Shown here one piece after another: positions 1 through 7,390 of a DNA stretch of 10,885 nucleotides. The stretch is from Bacteroidota bacterium. Lineage in GTDB: Bacteria > Bacteroidota > Bacteroidia > Chitinophagales > Chitinophagaceae. The stretch is from assembly GCA_023440945.1 (NCBI GenBank), contig JAEZRL010000071.1, positions 1 through 10,885 on the forward strand, written 5' to 3'. The position numbers were made by a program, and so were the translations under genes. The stretch's first letter is position 1; every line of letters starts with the position of its first letter. The notes below the pieces were generated by a model that ran no database searches, had not been told where the DNA came from, and saw only the letters and a program-made list of their open reading frames with translations.

Positions 1-3000
1 GGTAATTCATCACCTATAGAAATATTGAATTTCTCTCTTTTATATCTGCCTAACTCTTCGATATACTTGATATTAAAGTTATGTAATAAAGTGTTGATCT
101 GATCGTCAATTGAAGCATCACCTGTCCAGCCCAAAGGATTTACATTCTGGTAATCAATTGCACTCAAGTTCTTTGCATTGAACTTAGCACTCTTACCGAT
201 CAGCATTTCGCCGAAGTTGTTGGTAACGCCTGCAGAATTTTTATCACGAAGCAAAGTTTGCAGTTTGCTCAACAATAATTCCTTGATATTTTCTACATTC
301 TTTTCGTGAACTTTTTCAACTTTTTCAAGCTGTGCTTTTTCGCGAAGCTTACCATTCTTATCCTTCTTTGCGCGTTGGAATAACTTCTTATCTATTACAA
401 CGCCTTCTGTTCCGTTTGGTGCTTTTAAAGAAGCATCTTTTGCATCGCCGGCTTTATCACCGAAGATGGCACGTAACAGTTTTTCTTCCGGTGTTGGATC
501 AGATTCACCTTTTGGAGTGATCTTACCGATAAGAATATCACCTTCACGAACCTGCGCACCGATACGAATGATACCATTCTCATCAAGATCTTTCGTTGCT
601 TCTTCAGAAACGTTAGGAATATCAGGTGTTAATTCTTCTTCACCAAGTTTTGTATCCCGAACTTCCAACTCATATTCTTCAATATGAATAGAAGTAAATA
701 AATCTTCACGAACAACTTTTTCATTGATAACGATCGCATCTTCAAAGTTGTAACCTTTCCATGGCATGAACGCTACTTGTAGATTACGACCCAATGCTAA
801 TTCGCCATCTTTTGTTGCATAACCTTCCGTTAAGAAATCACCTTTCTTTACAGTTTGTCCTTTCTTTACAGCAGGACGAAGGTTGATAGAAGTTGATTGG
901 TTTGTTTTGATAAATTTAGTTAATCGATACACTTTCAAATCATCCTCGAAACTTACCAAACGATCTGCATCATTACGGTTATAACGAACATGAATCTCTT
1001 TTGCATCAACAAATTCAACTACGCCATCACCTTCCGCATGAATTTGAATACGTGCATCACGTGCAGCTTTCCCTTCCAAACCTGTACCAACGATCGGTGA
1101 TTCAGGTAAGATCAACGGAACTGCCTGGCGTTGCATGTTTGAGCCCATCAATGCACGGTTGGCATCATCGTGCTCAAGGAATGGGATCAGCGAAGCACTC
1201 AAACCAACGATCTGGTTTGGCGCAACGTCCATATATTCTACTTCACTTTTATCAAGGATAGGGAAATCACCTGTTTCGCGGCTTACAATTCTTTCTTCAA
1301 CAAAGTTGCCGTTCTCATCTACAGCCACGTTGCTCTGTGCAATCTTAGCAGTATCTTCTTCCTCAGCACTTAAAAACTTCAAAGTATTTAATTCAACTTT
1401 TCCGTCATTTACTTTATGATAAGGCGTTTCGATGAAGCCCATGTCGTTGATCTTCGCATGAACACAAAGTGTAGAGATCAAACCAATGTTTGGACCTTCA
1501 GGTGTTTCAATCGTACACAAACGACCATAGTGAGAATAGTGTACGTCACGAACTTCGAAACCTGCTCTTTCACGGCTTAAACCACCGGGTCCTAATGCGG
1601 AGATACGACGTTTGTGTGTGATCTCTGAAAGCGGGTTTGTCTGATCAAGGAACTGGGACAACTGCGATGTACCAAAGAATGAATTGATAACAGAAGATAA
1701 TGTTCTCGCATTGATCAAATCAACAGGAGTGAATACTTCATTATCGCGAACATTCATTCTTTCACGAATGGTACGAGCCATACGAGCCAGACCAACACCA
1801 AACTGCGCATACAATTGTTCACCAACTGTACGAACGCGACGATTGCTCAGGTGATCGATATCATCAATTTCTGCTTTACCATTGGTTAAGCGAACGAGAT
1901 ATTTAATGATCTCGATGATGTCTTCTTTTGTTAATACTTTATTTTCCAGCTTTTGGCTAACACCAAGTTTGCGGTTGATCTTATAACGACCAACTTCACC
2001 AAGGTCATAACGCTTATCGCTGAAGAATAATTTATCGATAATACCACGTGCAGTTTCGTTATCAGGAGCATCAGCACCACGCAACTGGCGATAGATGTGC
2101 TGTACAGCTTCCAACTCACTATTCGAAGTATCTTTATTTAATGTGTTATAGATAATGGCATAATCACCGCCAACATCTTCTCTCTGAACGAATACACTCT
2201 TCACATCCAGTTCAGCAATCATATCAATCGCTTCTTCATCCAATACCGTATCACGCTCCAACACCACTTCGTTACGTTCGATAGAAACCACTTCACCAGT
2301 ATCTTCATCCACAAAATCCTCAACCCATGTTCTTAAAACACGTGCTGCTAATTTTTTACCTGCCTGGTTTTTTAAAGATTTCTTATCAGCAGGAACTTCT
2401 GTAGCCATGCCGAATAATTCAAGAATATCTTTATCAGTTTCAAAGCTAATAGAACGAAGTAAAGTAGTTACAGGGAATTTTTTCTTACGGTCGATGTAAG
2501 CATACATTACATTGTTAATGTCTGTTGCAAATTCCATCCATGCACCTTTGAACGGGATAACTCTCGCAGAGTAGATCTTTGTTCCGTTCGGATGGATAGA
2601 CTGACCGAAGAATACACCTGGTGAACGGTGTAATTGAGAAACCACTACACGCTCAGCGCCGTTGATAACGAAAGTACCACGGGGCGTCATGTAAGGAATG
2701 TTTCCAAGAAACACATCCTGTACAATGGTTTGGAAATCTACGTGCTCCTCATCATTACAACTCAAACGCAACTTTGCTTTTAAAGGAACAGCGTAAGTTA
2801 ATCCACGTTCCATACATTCTTCAATGGTGTAACGGGGCGGATCAATAAAATAATCAAGAAACTCGAGAACGAAAATGTTACGAGTGTCTGTTATCGGAAA
2901 GTTTTCCTTGAACACACGGAACAAACCTTCAACATTACGCTTGTCAGGTGTTGTTTCTAATTGGAAAAATTCACGAAATGATTCTAACTGAATGTCTAAT

Positions 3001-3071
3001 AGGTCAGGCGTTTCAGCAAGGTGTTTTGTTTTACCGAAGCTGACCCTGTTTTGAACTTTAGTTGATGACAT
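1..3071 (-). CDS. rpoB: DNA-directed RNA polymerase subunit beta (C-terminus cut by window edge)
   Basis: This is the beta subunit of RNA polymerase, which forms one side of the active-site cleft and the rifampicin pocket. Translation from the ATG at 3071 ([14 protein letters not shown]) runs open for 1023 codons to the window edge; the family is usually about 1270 residues in Bacteroidota, so roughly the last fifth is missing, including the two active-site lysines expected just after the last visible residues (ISIGDEL). The rifampicin region lies at about residues 467-498 ([11 protein letters not shown], then [13 protein letters not shown]). D476, H486 and S491 match E. coli D516, H526 and S531, so the visible pocket is the sensitive type. 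The NFEDAI motif (E777, D778) matches the E. coli E813/D814 region. The gene starts its own transcription unit here, facing away from pnuC. rpoC should follow beyond the left edge. Identity is certain. Confidence 0.98.
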   Translation of the reverse strand, partial: MSSTKVQNRVSFGKTKHLAETPDLLDIQLESFREFFQLETTPDKRNVEGLFRVFKENFPITDTRNIFVLEFLDYFIDPPRYTIEECMERGLTYAVPLKAKLRLSCNDEEHVDFQTIVQDVFLGNIPYMTPRGTFVINGAERVVVSQLHRSPGVFFGQSIHPNGTKIYSARVIPFKGAWMEFATDINNVMYAYIDRKKKFPVTTLLRSISFETDKDILELFGMATEVPADKKSLKNQAGKKLAARVLRTWVEDFVDEDTGEVVSIERNEVVLERDTVLDEEAIDMIAELDVKSVFVQREDVGGDYAIIYNTLNKDTSNSELEAVQHIYRQLRGADAPDNETARGIIDKLFFSDKRYDLGEVGRYKINRKLGVSQKLENKVLTKEDIIEIIKYLVRLTNGKAEIDDIDHLSNRRVRTVGEQLYAQFGVGLARMARTIRERMNVRDNEVFTPVDLINARTLSSVINSFFGTSQLSQFLDQTNPLSEITHKRRISALGPGGLSRERAGFEVRDVHYSHYGRLCTIETPEGPNIGLISTLCVHAKINDMGFIETPYHKVNDGKVELNTLKFLSAEEEDTAKIAQSNVAVDENGNFVEERIVSRETGDFPILDKSEVEYMDVAPNQIVGLSASLIPFLEHDDANRALMGSNMQRQAVPLILPESPIVGTGLEGKAARDARIQIHAEGDGVVEFVDAKEIHVRYNRNDADRLVSFEDDLKVYRLTKFIKTNQSTSINLRPAVKKGQTVKKGDFLTEGYATKDGELALGRNLQVAFMPWKGYNFEDAIVINEKVVREDLFTSIHIEEYELEVRDTKLGEEELTPDIPNVSEEATKDLDENGIIRIGAQVREGDILIGKITPKGESDPTPEEKLLRAIFGDKAGDAKDASLKAPNGTEGVVIDKKLFQRAKKDKNGKLREKAQLEKVEKVHEKNVENIKELLLSKLQTLLRDKNSAGVTNNFGEMLIGKSAKFNAKNLSAIDYQNVNPLGWTGDASIDDQINTLLHNFNIKYIEELGRYKREKFNISIGDEL

Positions 3072-3215
3072 ATCTGTATTTAACCGGTTTTTGCTAAAAA
3101 TTTTTGGAGAACTTACAGGTTCTCAGTGCACTGATTTACAATTGTTACTTCTGAATGGCCATTCTGTAACAACTAAATATTATGAGCCCAATAAAAATAA
3201 AGGATTGCAAAATTA
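3072..3215 (-). promoter_or_regulatory. rpoB 5' leader with three inverted repeats
   Basis: The non-coding stretch before the rpoB ATG holds, in transcript order, an imperfect inverted repeat at 3172-3142 (TTGTTAC/GTAACAA arms around the perfect 12-bp palindrome GAATGGCCATTC at 3153-3164), a second perfect 12-bp palindrome TCAGTGCACTGA at 3123-3134, and a hairpin GAGAAC-N6-GTTCTC at 3107-3124. The last two overlap by 2 bp, so they could compete. In the transcript the last hairpin is followed by CAAAAAUUUUU, which resembles a weak attenuator. An AACCGGTT palindrome sits at 3082-3089. A regulatory role is inferred; the repeats themselves are plain in the sequence. Confidence 0.5.
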
Positions 3216-3242
3216 AGGATTGGAGAGGAAACGTAAAAACAA
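3208..3242 (-). promoter_or_regulatory. Candidate rpoB promoter
   Basis: Read on the minus strand, TAATTTTG (3215-3208) fits the Bacteroidota -7 element TAnnTTTG, and a TTG (3242-3240) lies 24 bp upstream, slightly beyond the usual 17-23. Transcription from here would give a leader of about 130 nt that includes all three inverted repeats. No other match in the intergenic region is as good. Confidence 0.4.
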
Positions 3243-3306
3243 ATTTTATACCGAAAAAAGATTTAACGGAAAAATGACATATCTAATGAAATGAACCAAC
3301 AGGCGT

Positions 3307-3322
3307 AAAGATAAAAATCTTT
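3307..3322. repeat. Short AT-rich inverted repeat
   Basis: AAAGAT-AAAA-ATCTTT forms a 6-bp stem with a 4-nt loop just before repeat copy A. It is weak and AT-rich. No gene ends nearby, so a terminator role is unlikely. Confidence 0.35.
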
Positions 3323-3420
3323 TTATGTAACCGGCTTTTGAATTTCTGTTCGTCTTTGGTTGCGTCGCACTCTTGAACGCTTTGGCCGTTATTCAACTTT
3401 TTGAATTTCAGTTTTTGCTT
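3317..3420 (+). repeat. Degenerate intergenic repeat, copy A
   Basis: This roughly 100-bp stretch upstream of the pnuC promoter resembles the intergenic stretch at about 9968-10064. Ungapped alignment of 3330-3369 with 9980-10019 gives 30 identities in 40 positions, starting ACCGGCT(T/A)TTGAA and ending GTTGCGTC(G/A)CA. On the left both have TTTTTAT. On the right, after an 8-nt length difference, both continue as GTT, AACTTTT, CAG and CTT blocks. Copy A also holds a perfect hairpin ATTCAA-CTTT-TTGAAT at 3391-3406. No reading frame is conserved between the copies, so this looks like a non-coding dispersed repeat. The outer borders are approximate. Confidence 0.6.
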
Positions 3421-3446
3421 CCTCAGTACCCGCTTCCATATCTTTG
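3415..3446 (+). promoter_or_regulatory. pnuC-nadR promoter
   Basis: TTG (3415-3417), a 21-bp spacer and TATCTTTG (3439-3446) fit the Bacteroidota sigma consensus TTG-N17-23-TAnnTTTG fully. The -7 box ends 22 nt before the TTG codon at 3468, exactly the spacing seen between TATCTTTG and the lysS ATG. The expected transcript leader is only about 15 nt, too short for a riboswitch. Confidence 0.75.
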
Positions 3447-3467
3447 ACAAAACAGCAAATTAGTAAG

Positions 3468-4121
3468 TTGAGCATAGACCAAATAACACAGCAACTGGTT
3501 GAAGGTTTAAAGCAAACATCTCTGCTTGAATATACTGGTGTATTTGCCGGTATCGGCAGTGTTTGGTTTTCAAGAAAAGAAAATATTCTAGTTTATCCCG
3601 TTGGATTAATTAATACCATTATTTATATCTACATAAGTCTTGAAGGTCATCTTATCGGCGAAGCAAGTGTAAACTTGTATTACACTATCATGAGCATTTA
3701 CGGTTGGATATTATGGGCAAAAAAAGATGAACAGCAGCAGCACATAGTTATCATTACCAAATCAAACACAAAACAATGGCTACAGCAACTAGCTTTTTTT
3801 GCGGCGTTTTATATTGGCATTTATATCTGTCTTGAGTATTTGAAAAAAGTATTTGCACCCGGCGCTATTCCCTGGGCGGATGCTTTTGCAAGCGCTACCG
3901 CTTATACCGGCATGTGGTTAATGGCCAAGAAGAAAGTGGAAAGCTGGTATTGGTGGATCGCTACCAATCTTGCATCCATTCCTTTGTATTTTGTGAAAGG
4001 CTATGTGTTTACAAGCTTTCAATATGTTGTGTTATTAATACTTGCTGTGTTTGGTTTGATATCCTGGATCAACAAAACGAAAAAAGATGATGCAATAACA
4101 ATGGAATATGCAAGAGATTAA
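3468..4121 (+). CDS. pnuC: PnuC-family nicotinamide riboside transporter
   Basis: An inner-membrane facilitator of the PnuC family, which imports nicotinamide riboside; the substrate is trapped by phosphorylation inside. Numbered from TTG 3468 (217 residues), family features are TSLLEY near residue 17, SVWFSRKENILVYPVGLINT at about 31-50, and the C-terminal block WYWWIATNLASIPLYF at about 160-175, whose aromatic and Asn residues line the substrate path in PnuC proteins. Several hydrophobic segments fit the usual 7 helices. The longest open frame begins at TTG 3444, but that TTG is part of the -7 box, so TTG 3468 is chosen; it also leaves the N-terminus a normal length. The stop overlaps the kinase gene by 14 bp. 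A thiamine-specific PnuT is possible but less likely beside a NadR-type kinase. Confidence 0.9.
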   Translation: MSIDQITQQLVEGLKQTSLLEYTGVFAGIGSVWFSRKENILVYPVGLINTIIYIYISLEGHLIGEASVNLYYTIMSIYGWILWAKKDEQQQHIVIITKSNTKQWLQQLAFFAAFYIGIYICLEYLKKVFAPGAIPWADAFASATAYTGMWLMAKKKVESWYWWIATNLASIPLYFVKGYVFTSFQYVVLLILAVFGLISWINKTKKDDAITMEYARD

Positions 4122-4692
4122 AAAGATAGTTATTATAGGTCCCGAAAGCACAGGTAAAAGTACTTTAAGCAAGCAGTTGGCCGCTCATTATAAAACACTC
4201 TGGTGCCCGGAATATGCCCGTCAATATTTATTAAAATATGGAACAAGTTATACGTATGATGATTTATTAACCATTGCTAAAGGCCAGCTTTCTTTAGAGG
4301 ATAAGCATGTGCAAATGGTGAAGCAGGCGATGGTTAATGATCAATCCTCACAACTCACAACTCCCAATTCGCCGCTTCTCTTCATAGACACTGACATGTA
4401 TGTAATGAAAGTATGGTGTGAATATGTTTTTGGCAAATGTCATCAATTCATTTTAGACCAGATCGTAGAAAGAAAATACCATTTTTATCTTTTATGCAAC
4501 ACTGATCTTCCCTGGACAAAAGATGAACTGCGTGAATATCCAGCGGAAGAACCACGTAAAGAGCTATTCAATATTTATAAAGATATTCTTATTAATCAGC
4601 CTGTTCCCTGGATTGAAATAAGCGGAAAGAATGAAGAGCGTTTACAAAAAGCGATTAATGCTGTTGATGGGTTAATAGAGTGTAAGGCATGA
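4108..4692 (+). CDS. NadR-type ribosylnicotinamide kinase (stand-alone P-loop kinase)
   Basis: A 194-residue cytoplasmic P-loop kinase that resembles the C-terminal kinase domain of NadR, which turns nicotinamide riboside into NMN with ATP. The Walker A motif is GPESTGKST at residues 11-19. PEYAR (34-38), a Walker-B-like LFIDTD (91-96) and LCNTDLPWTKDELRE (129-143) follow in the order seen in NadR kinases. The adenylyltransferase and helix-turn-helix domains of E. coli NadR (about 410 residues) are absent, so a separate NMN adenylyltransferase must finish NAD synthesis and this protein should not be a DNA-binding repressor. The ATG lies inside the end of pnuC (14-bp overlap), which implies translational coupling and supports an uptake-and-trap pair. 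Databases may label it only 'AAA family ATPase'. Confidence 0.85.
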   Translation: MQEIKKIVIIGPESTGKSTLSKQLAAHYKTLWCPEYARQYLLKYGTSYTYDDLLTIAKGQLSLEDKHVQMVKQAMVNDQSSQLTTPNSPLLFIDTDMYVMKVWCEYVFGKCHQFILDQIVERKYHFYLLCNTDLPWTKDELREYPAEEPRKELFNIYKDILINQPVPWIEISGKNEERLQKAINAVDGLIECKA

Positions 4693-4697
4693 GGATA

Positions 4698-4725
4698 GCT
4701 GATAACTGATTGCTGATTGCTGATA
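4698..4725 (+). repeat. Four tandem 7-bp repeats (nCTGATn)
   Basis: Four uninterrupted heptads, GCTGATA, ACTGATT, GCTGATT and GCTGATA, lie between nadR and lysS. The -33 TTG of the lysS promoter (4717-4719) spans the junction of units three and four. A looser TGAT-rich run (TGATGAG, TGATAA, TGATAAG) follows lysS at 6302-6321. Confidence 0.7.
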
Positions 4726-4749
4726 CCTCACCGCTCAGCCTTATCTTTG
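4717..4749 (+). promoter_or_regulatory. lysS promoter
   Basis: TTG (4717-4719), a 22-bp spacer and TATCTTTG (4742-4749) match the Bacteroidota consensus. The box ends 22 nt before the lysS ATG, as for pnuC. lysS is therefore probably transcribed from its own promoter, although no clear terminator separates it from nadR. Confidence 0.7.
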
Positions 4750-4770
4750 CACTCTTTTTAATTTCATTGT

Positions 4771-6294
4771 ATGAGTCAGCATTTGTCAGATCAGGAGATT
4801 ATTCGTCGTGATAAACTAAAAGAATTACATGCATTAGGCATCGATCCTTATCCTGCCGCTTTGTACCCGGTAACACATTATTCGGCAGATATTAAAGCAA
4901 ATTTTACAGAAGAACATAAAGAACAATTTGCAGATGTAACCGTTGCAGGACGTGTTATGAGTTTGAATGATAGAGGCAAGGTTATTTTTATCAAGATACA
5001 GGATAGCAAAGGTGTTATACAGTTATATGTGCGTAAAGATGATATTTGTCCCGGTGAAAATAAAACCATGTTCGATAAAGTTGTTAAGCACCTGGTTGAC
5101 CTTGGTGATATTATTGGCGTTACGGGTTTCGTTTTTGCTACAAAAACAGGAGAAATTTCTGTTCATGCAAAAAGTTTCACACTGCTTACAAAATCTTTAA
5201 AACCATTGCCTGTTGTTAAACGTGATGAAGCGGGCAATGTGTATGACGCTGTTACAGATCCCGAGTTTCGTTATCGTCAGCGTTATGCCGATCTTATTAT
5301 CAACCCAGATGTAAAAGACACATTTGTAAAGCGTACAAAACTCATCAATACCATTCGTGATTTTTTAAATGAAAAAGGAGCTTTGGAAGTAGATACACCG
5401 GTGCTGCAGGTTATACCCGGTGGTGCTGCGGCAAAACCTTTTATCACGCATCACAATGCATTGGATATTCCTTTGTATCTGCGTATTGCAAACGAATTAT
5501 ATCTAAAACGATTGATCGTTGGTGGTTTTGACTGGGTGTATGAATTCAGCCGCAATTTCAGGAATGAAGGCATGGACAGAACGCACAATCCTGAATTTAC
5601 TGTTCTTGAATGGTACACCGCTTACAAGGATTATTTCTGGATGATGGAAACAACCGAGCAGTTGATAGAACGTATCGCTGTTGCATTGCATGGAACAACA
5701 GAAGTGCAGTTTGGTGAAACAACCATTAGTTTTAAAGCGCCGTTCAAACGTATTTCTTTATACGACGCAGTTAAGGAATATACAGGTATTGATATCAGCG
5801 AGATGGATGAAGTACAACTACGGGATGTTTGTAAGCAATTACATATACAGGTAGATGAAAGTATGGGCAAAGGAAAACTGATTGATGAAATATTCAGTGA
5901 GAAAGCGGAAGCGAATTTTGTACAGCCGACATTTATTATGGATTATCCGGTTGAGATGAGTCCGCTTACAAAAAAACATCGCAGCAAACCGGGATTGGTA
6001 GAACGTTTTGAGTTGATGGTAACCGGTAAAGAAATAGCCAATGCATACAGCGAGCTGAATGATCCGCTCGATCAGCGTGAACGTTTTGAAGAGCAGTTGC
6101 GTTTGATGGAACGCGGGGATGAAGAAGCAATGTATATCGACTATGATTTCTTAAGAGCGTTGGAATATGGAATGCCGCCCACAAGCGGAATTGGAATTGG
6201 TATTGACCGTTTATGTATGCTGCTGACAAACGAACCAAGTATACAGGATGTATTGCTATTCCCGCAAATGCGACCTGAGAAAAGTGAAGGATAA
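4771..6294 (+). CDS. lysS: Lysine--tRNA ligase (class II)
   Basis: Charges tRNA-Lys with lysine in the cytoplasm, using ATP. The 507 residues match the usual bacterial class II length (E. coli LysS, 505). An N-terminal OB-fold anticodon-binding domain spans about residues 55-150 (VAGRVMSLNDRGKVIFIKIQ). The catalytic core begins with FRYRQRYADL (166-175). Motif 1 ends near P210. The lysine and ATP site includes PGGAAAKPFITHHNALD (216-232). Motif 2 is RNFRNEGMDRTHNPEFTVLE (261-280), and motif 3 is GIGIGIDR (473-480) with its invariant Arg. EIANAYSELNDP (421-432) is also typical. No domain is missing and no residue looks unusual. The ATG is supported by the promoter 22 nt upstream. The gene converges on the enoyl-CoA hydratase gene with a 77-bp gap. 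Confidence 0.98.
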   Translation: MSQHLSDQEIIRRDKLKELHALGIDPYPAALYPVTHYSADIKANFTEEHKEQFADVTVAGRVMSLNDRGKVIFIKIQDSKGVIQLYVRKDDICPGENKTMFDKVVKHLVDLGDIIGVTGFVFATKTGEISVHAKSFTLLTKSLKPLPVVKRDEAGNVYDAVTDPEFRYRQRYADLIINPDVKDTFVKRTKLINTIRDFLNEKGALEVDTPVLQVIPGGAAAKPFITHHNALDIPLYLRIANELYLKRLIVGGFDWVYEFSRNFRNEGMDRTHNPEFTVLEWYTAYKDYFWMMETTEQLIERIAVALHGTTEVQFGETTISFKAPFKRISLYDAVKEYTGIDISEMDEVQLRDVCKQLHIQVDESMGKGKLIDEIFSEKAEANFVQPTFIMDYPVEMSPLTKKHRSKPGLVERFELMVTGKEIANAYSELNDPLDQRERFEEQLRLMERGDEEAMYIDYDFLRALEYGMPPTSGIGIGIDRLCMLLTNEPSIQDVLLFPQMRPEKSEG

Positions 6295-6371
6295 CAATGA
6301 ATGATGAGTGATAATGATAAGTTATGAAGGTGAATTAAATATGGTTATCTACTCAAAGCTGATTAGCTAAC
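6295..6371. other. Convergent intergenic gap, lysS / enoyl-CoA hydratase
   Basis: This 77-bp AT-rich gap begins with a TGAT-rich imperfect repeat (6302-6321). GGTTA (6343-6347) and TAACC (6368-6372) could pair across 20 nt, with TTAGCTAA (6363-6370) inside, but no GC-rich stem with a T-tract is present on either strand. Confidence 0.3.
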
Positions 6372-7148
6372 CTACTTCCCTTTAAACACTGCTTTTCTTT
6401 TTTCAACAAATGCAGATGCACCTTCCTTCATATCTTCTGTCGCAAAACATTCGGCAAATTTTTGTATCTCGAATTCATAACCTTGCTGATCATGATCGAA
6501 ATTGTTTATACATTCGATCACTTTTGCAACAGCAAGTGGCGCTTTTGTATGAATTAGCTGTAAAGTCTCTTTCACTTTATCAAGCAGCTCTTCCGGTTTG
6601 CAAATTTTATTTACCAAACCAAACTGTAACGCTTCCTCTGCATTAATCATTCTGCCTGTCATGATTAGCTCCATTGCCCTGTTTCGTCCAACCAACTGTG
6701 TTAATCGTTGTGTGCCACCATAGCCCGGAATCAATCCCAAATTCACCTCCGGCTGACCAAACTTTGCTGCATCACTGACATAAATAAAATGGCAGGCAAG
6801 CGCCAACTCACAACCGCCGCCTAAAGCAAAACCATTTACTGCAGCAACAACAGGCTTCGGCGAATTTTCAATCTTATCAAAAACCAATTCCTGTCCCCGT
6901 CTTGCTAAATCGGCGCCTTGTGTTGTATTTAACGCTAAAAACTCGCTTATATCTGCACCGGCAACAAACGCTTTTGCACCTGCACCTGTTATGATTGCAG
7001 ACTTTATTTCGACGTTATTATATACTTCATCCATAACCGCACTCAACTCTTCAATAACTGTTTTATTAAGGGCATTTAATTTATCAGGGCGATTGACAGT
7101 TATTGTAAGTGTATTGTTTTCTAAAGTGGTAAGCAACGTATTGTACAT
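6372..7148 (-). CDS. Enoyl-CoA hydratase/isomerase family protein (crotonase fold)
   Basis: A 258-residue soluble crotonase-superfamily enzyme that probably hydrates trans-2-enoyl-CoA in fatty-acid or related acyl-CoA degradation. Both catalytic glutamates of true hydratases are in place: E114 in GGGCEL (110-115) and E134 in GQPE (131-134), matching rat mitochondrial E144 and E164. AGADI (63-67) and the GGG loop supply the oxyanion hole, and IPGYGGTQRL (140-149) is also typical. Length is standard. The start at 7148 is supported by AGGA (7162-7159), 10 nt upstream. No other beta-oxidation gene is adjacent, so the physiological substrate cannot be read from context; a short-chain (crotonyl-CoA or 3-hydroxybutyryl-CoA) role is only the family default. 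It diverges from the GH97 gene. Confidence 0.93.
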   Translation of the reverse strand: MYNTLLTTLENNTLTITVNRPDKLNALNKTVIEELSAVMDEVYNNVEIKSAIITGAGAKAFVAGADISEFLALNTTQGADLARRGQELVFDKIENSPKPVVAAVNGFALGGGCELALACHFIYVSDAAKFGQPEVNLGLIPGYGGTQRLTQLVGRNRAMELIMTGRMINAEEALQFGLVNKICKPEELLDKVKETLQLIHTKAPLAVAKVIECINNFDHDQQGYEFEIQKFAECFATEDMKEGASAFVEKRKAVFKGK

Positions 7149-7289
7149 AAGTTATGTTTCCTGTAAAAATAAGTTTAGCAATTTGTCCGAGCCAGAATTT
7201 ATTTGATTTTTCTGATTCAACTGATTTTAATTTTCTTTTATTTAATTCTTTCCTGATTCAGTATAGAAGAATTTTTGATTTTAATAATG

Positions 7290-7317
7290 TAAAAAGGCTT
7301 TCTCAACATCCTTTTTA
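7290..7317. repeat. 8-bp inverted repeat upstream of the GH97 gene
   Basis: TAAAAAGG (7290-7297) and CCTTTTTA (7310-7317) are perfect inverted arms around a 12-nt loop, ending 73 bp before the GH97 ATG. Position and symmetry suit a dimeric regulator site; function is inferred only. Confidence 0.4.
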
Positions 7318-7358
7318 TTACAATTAATGACGCATCTTCTCCTAAAAACAAATTGCGC

Positions 7359-7365
7359 TAATTTG
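7359..7365 (+). promoter_or_regulatory. Weak -7-like box for the GH97 gene
   Basis: TAATTTG lies 25 nt before the ATG, close to the 21-nt gap between the -7 box and the start codon at pnuC and lysS, but has one base fewer than TAnnTTTG and no TTG at the expected upstream distance. It may need an activator or another sigma factor. Confidence 0.3.
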
Positions 7366-7390
7366 CAGTCTCACTTGAAAGCTAAATACT

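Larger units (their letters stand above)
7149..7390. other. Divergent AT-rich intergenic region
   Basis: These 242 bp separate two divergent genes and carry no convincing ORF. Visible elements are an 8-mer CTGATTCA repeated at 7212-7219 and 7253-7260, several GATTTT runs, the inverted repeat at 7290-7317, and a weak -7-like box before the GH97 gene. No clear TTG-N-TAnnTTTG promoter was found for the enoyl-CoA hydratase gene. Confidence 0.4.

Noticed and set aside
332..1419. Several plus-strand open frames of 62-94 codons opposite rpoB
   Set aside because: They run antisense to the firmly identified rpoB frame, have no family features or start signals, and are low-complexity read-through of its codons.
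1583..1673. Possible rifampicin-resistance change in RpoB
   Set aside because: The positions matching E. coli D516, H526 and S531 are all wild type; differences such as Leu for Met515 and Thr for Asn518 are ordinary lineage variation.
3444..3467. TTG at 3444 as the pnuC start
   Set aside because: It is part of the -7 promoter box TATCTTTG, so it would not be in the transcript; TTG 3468 fits the promoter spacing and family length better.
3447..3467. Riboswitch before pnuC
   Set aside because: The promoter leaves only about 15 nt of leader, and no TPP or other aptamer-like conserved sequence is visible upstream.
4878..6238. Minus-strand and offset frames within lysS
   Set aside because: They lie wholly inside a complete, well-matched LysRS gene and have no recognisable motifs or promoter.
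6295..6371. Bidirectional terminator between lysS and the enoyl-CoA hydratase gene
   Set aside because: Only a 5-bp GGTTA/TAACC pairing with a 20-nt loop is present, and there is no T-tract; too weak to call.
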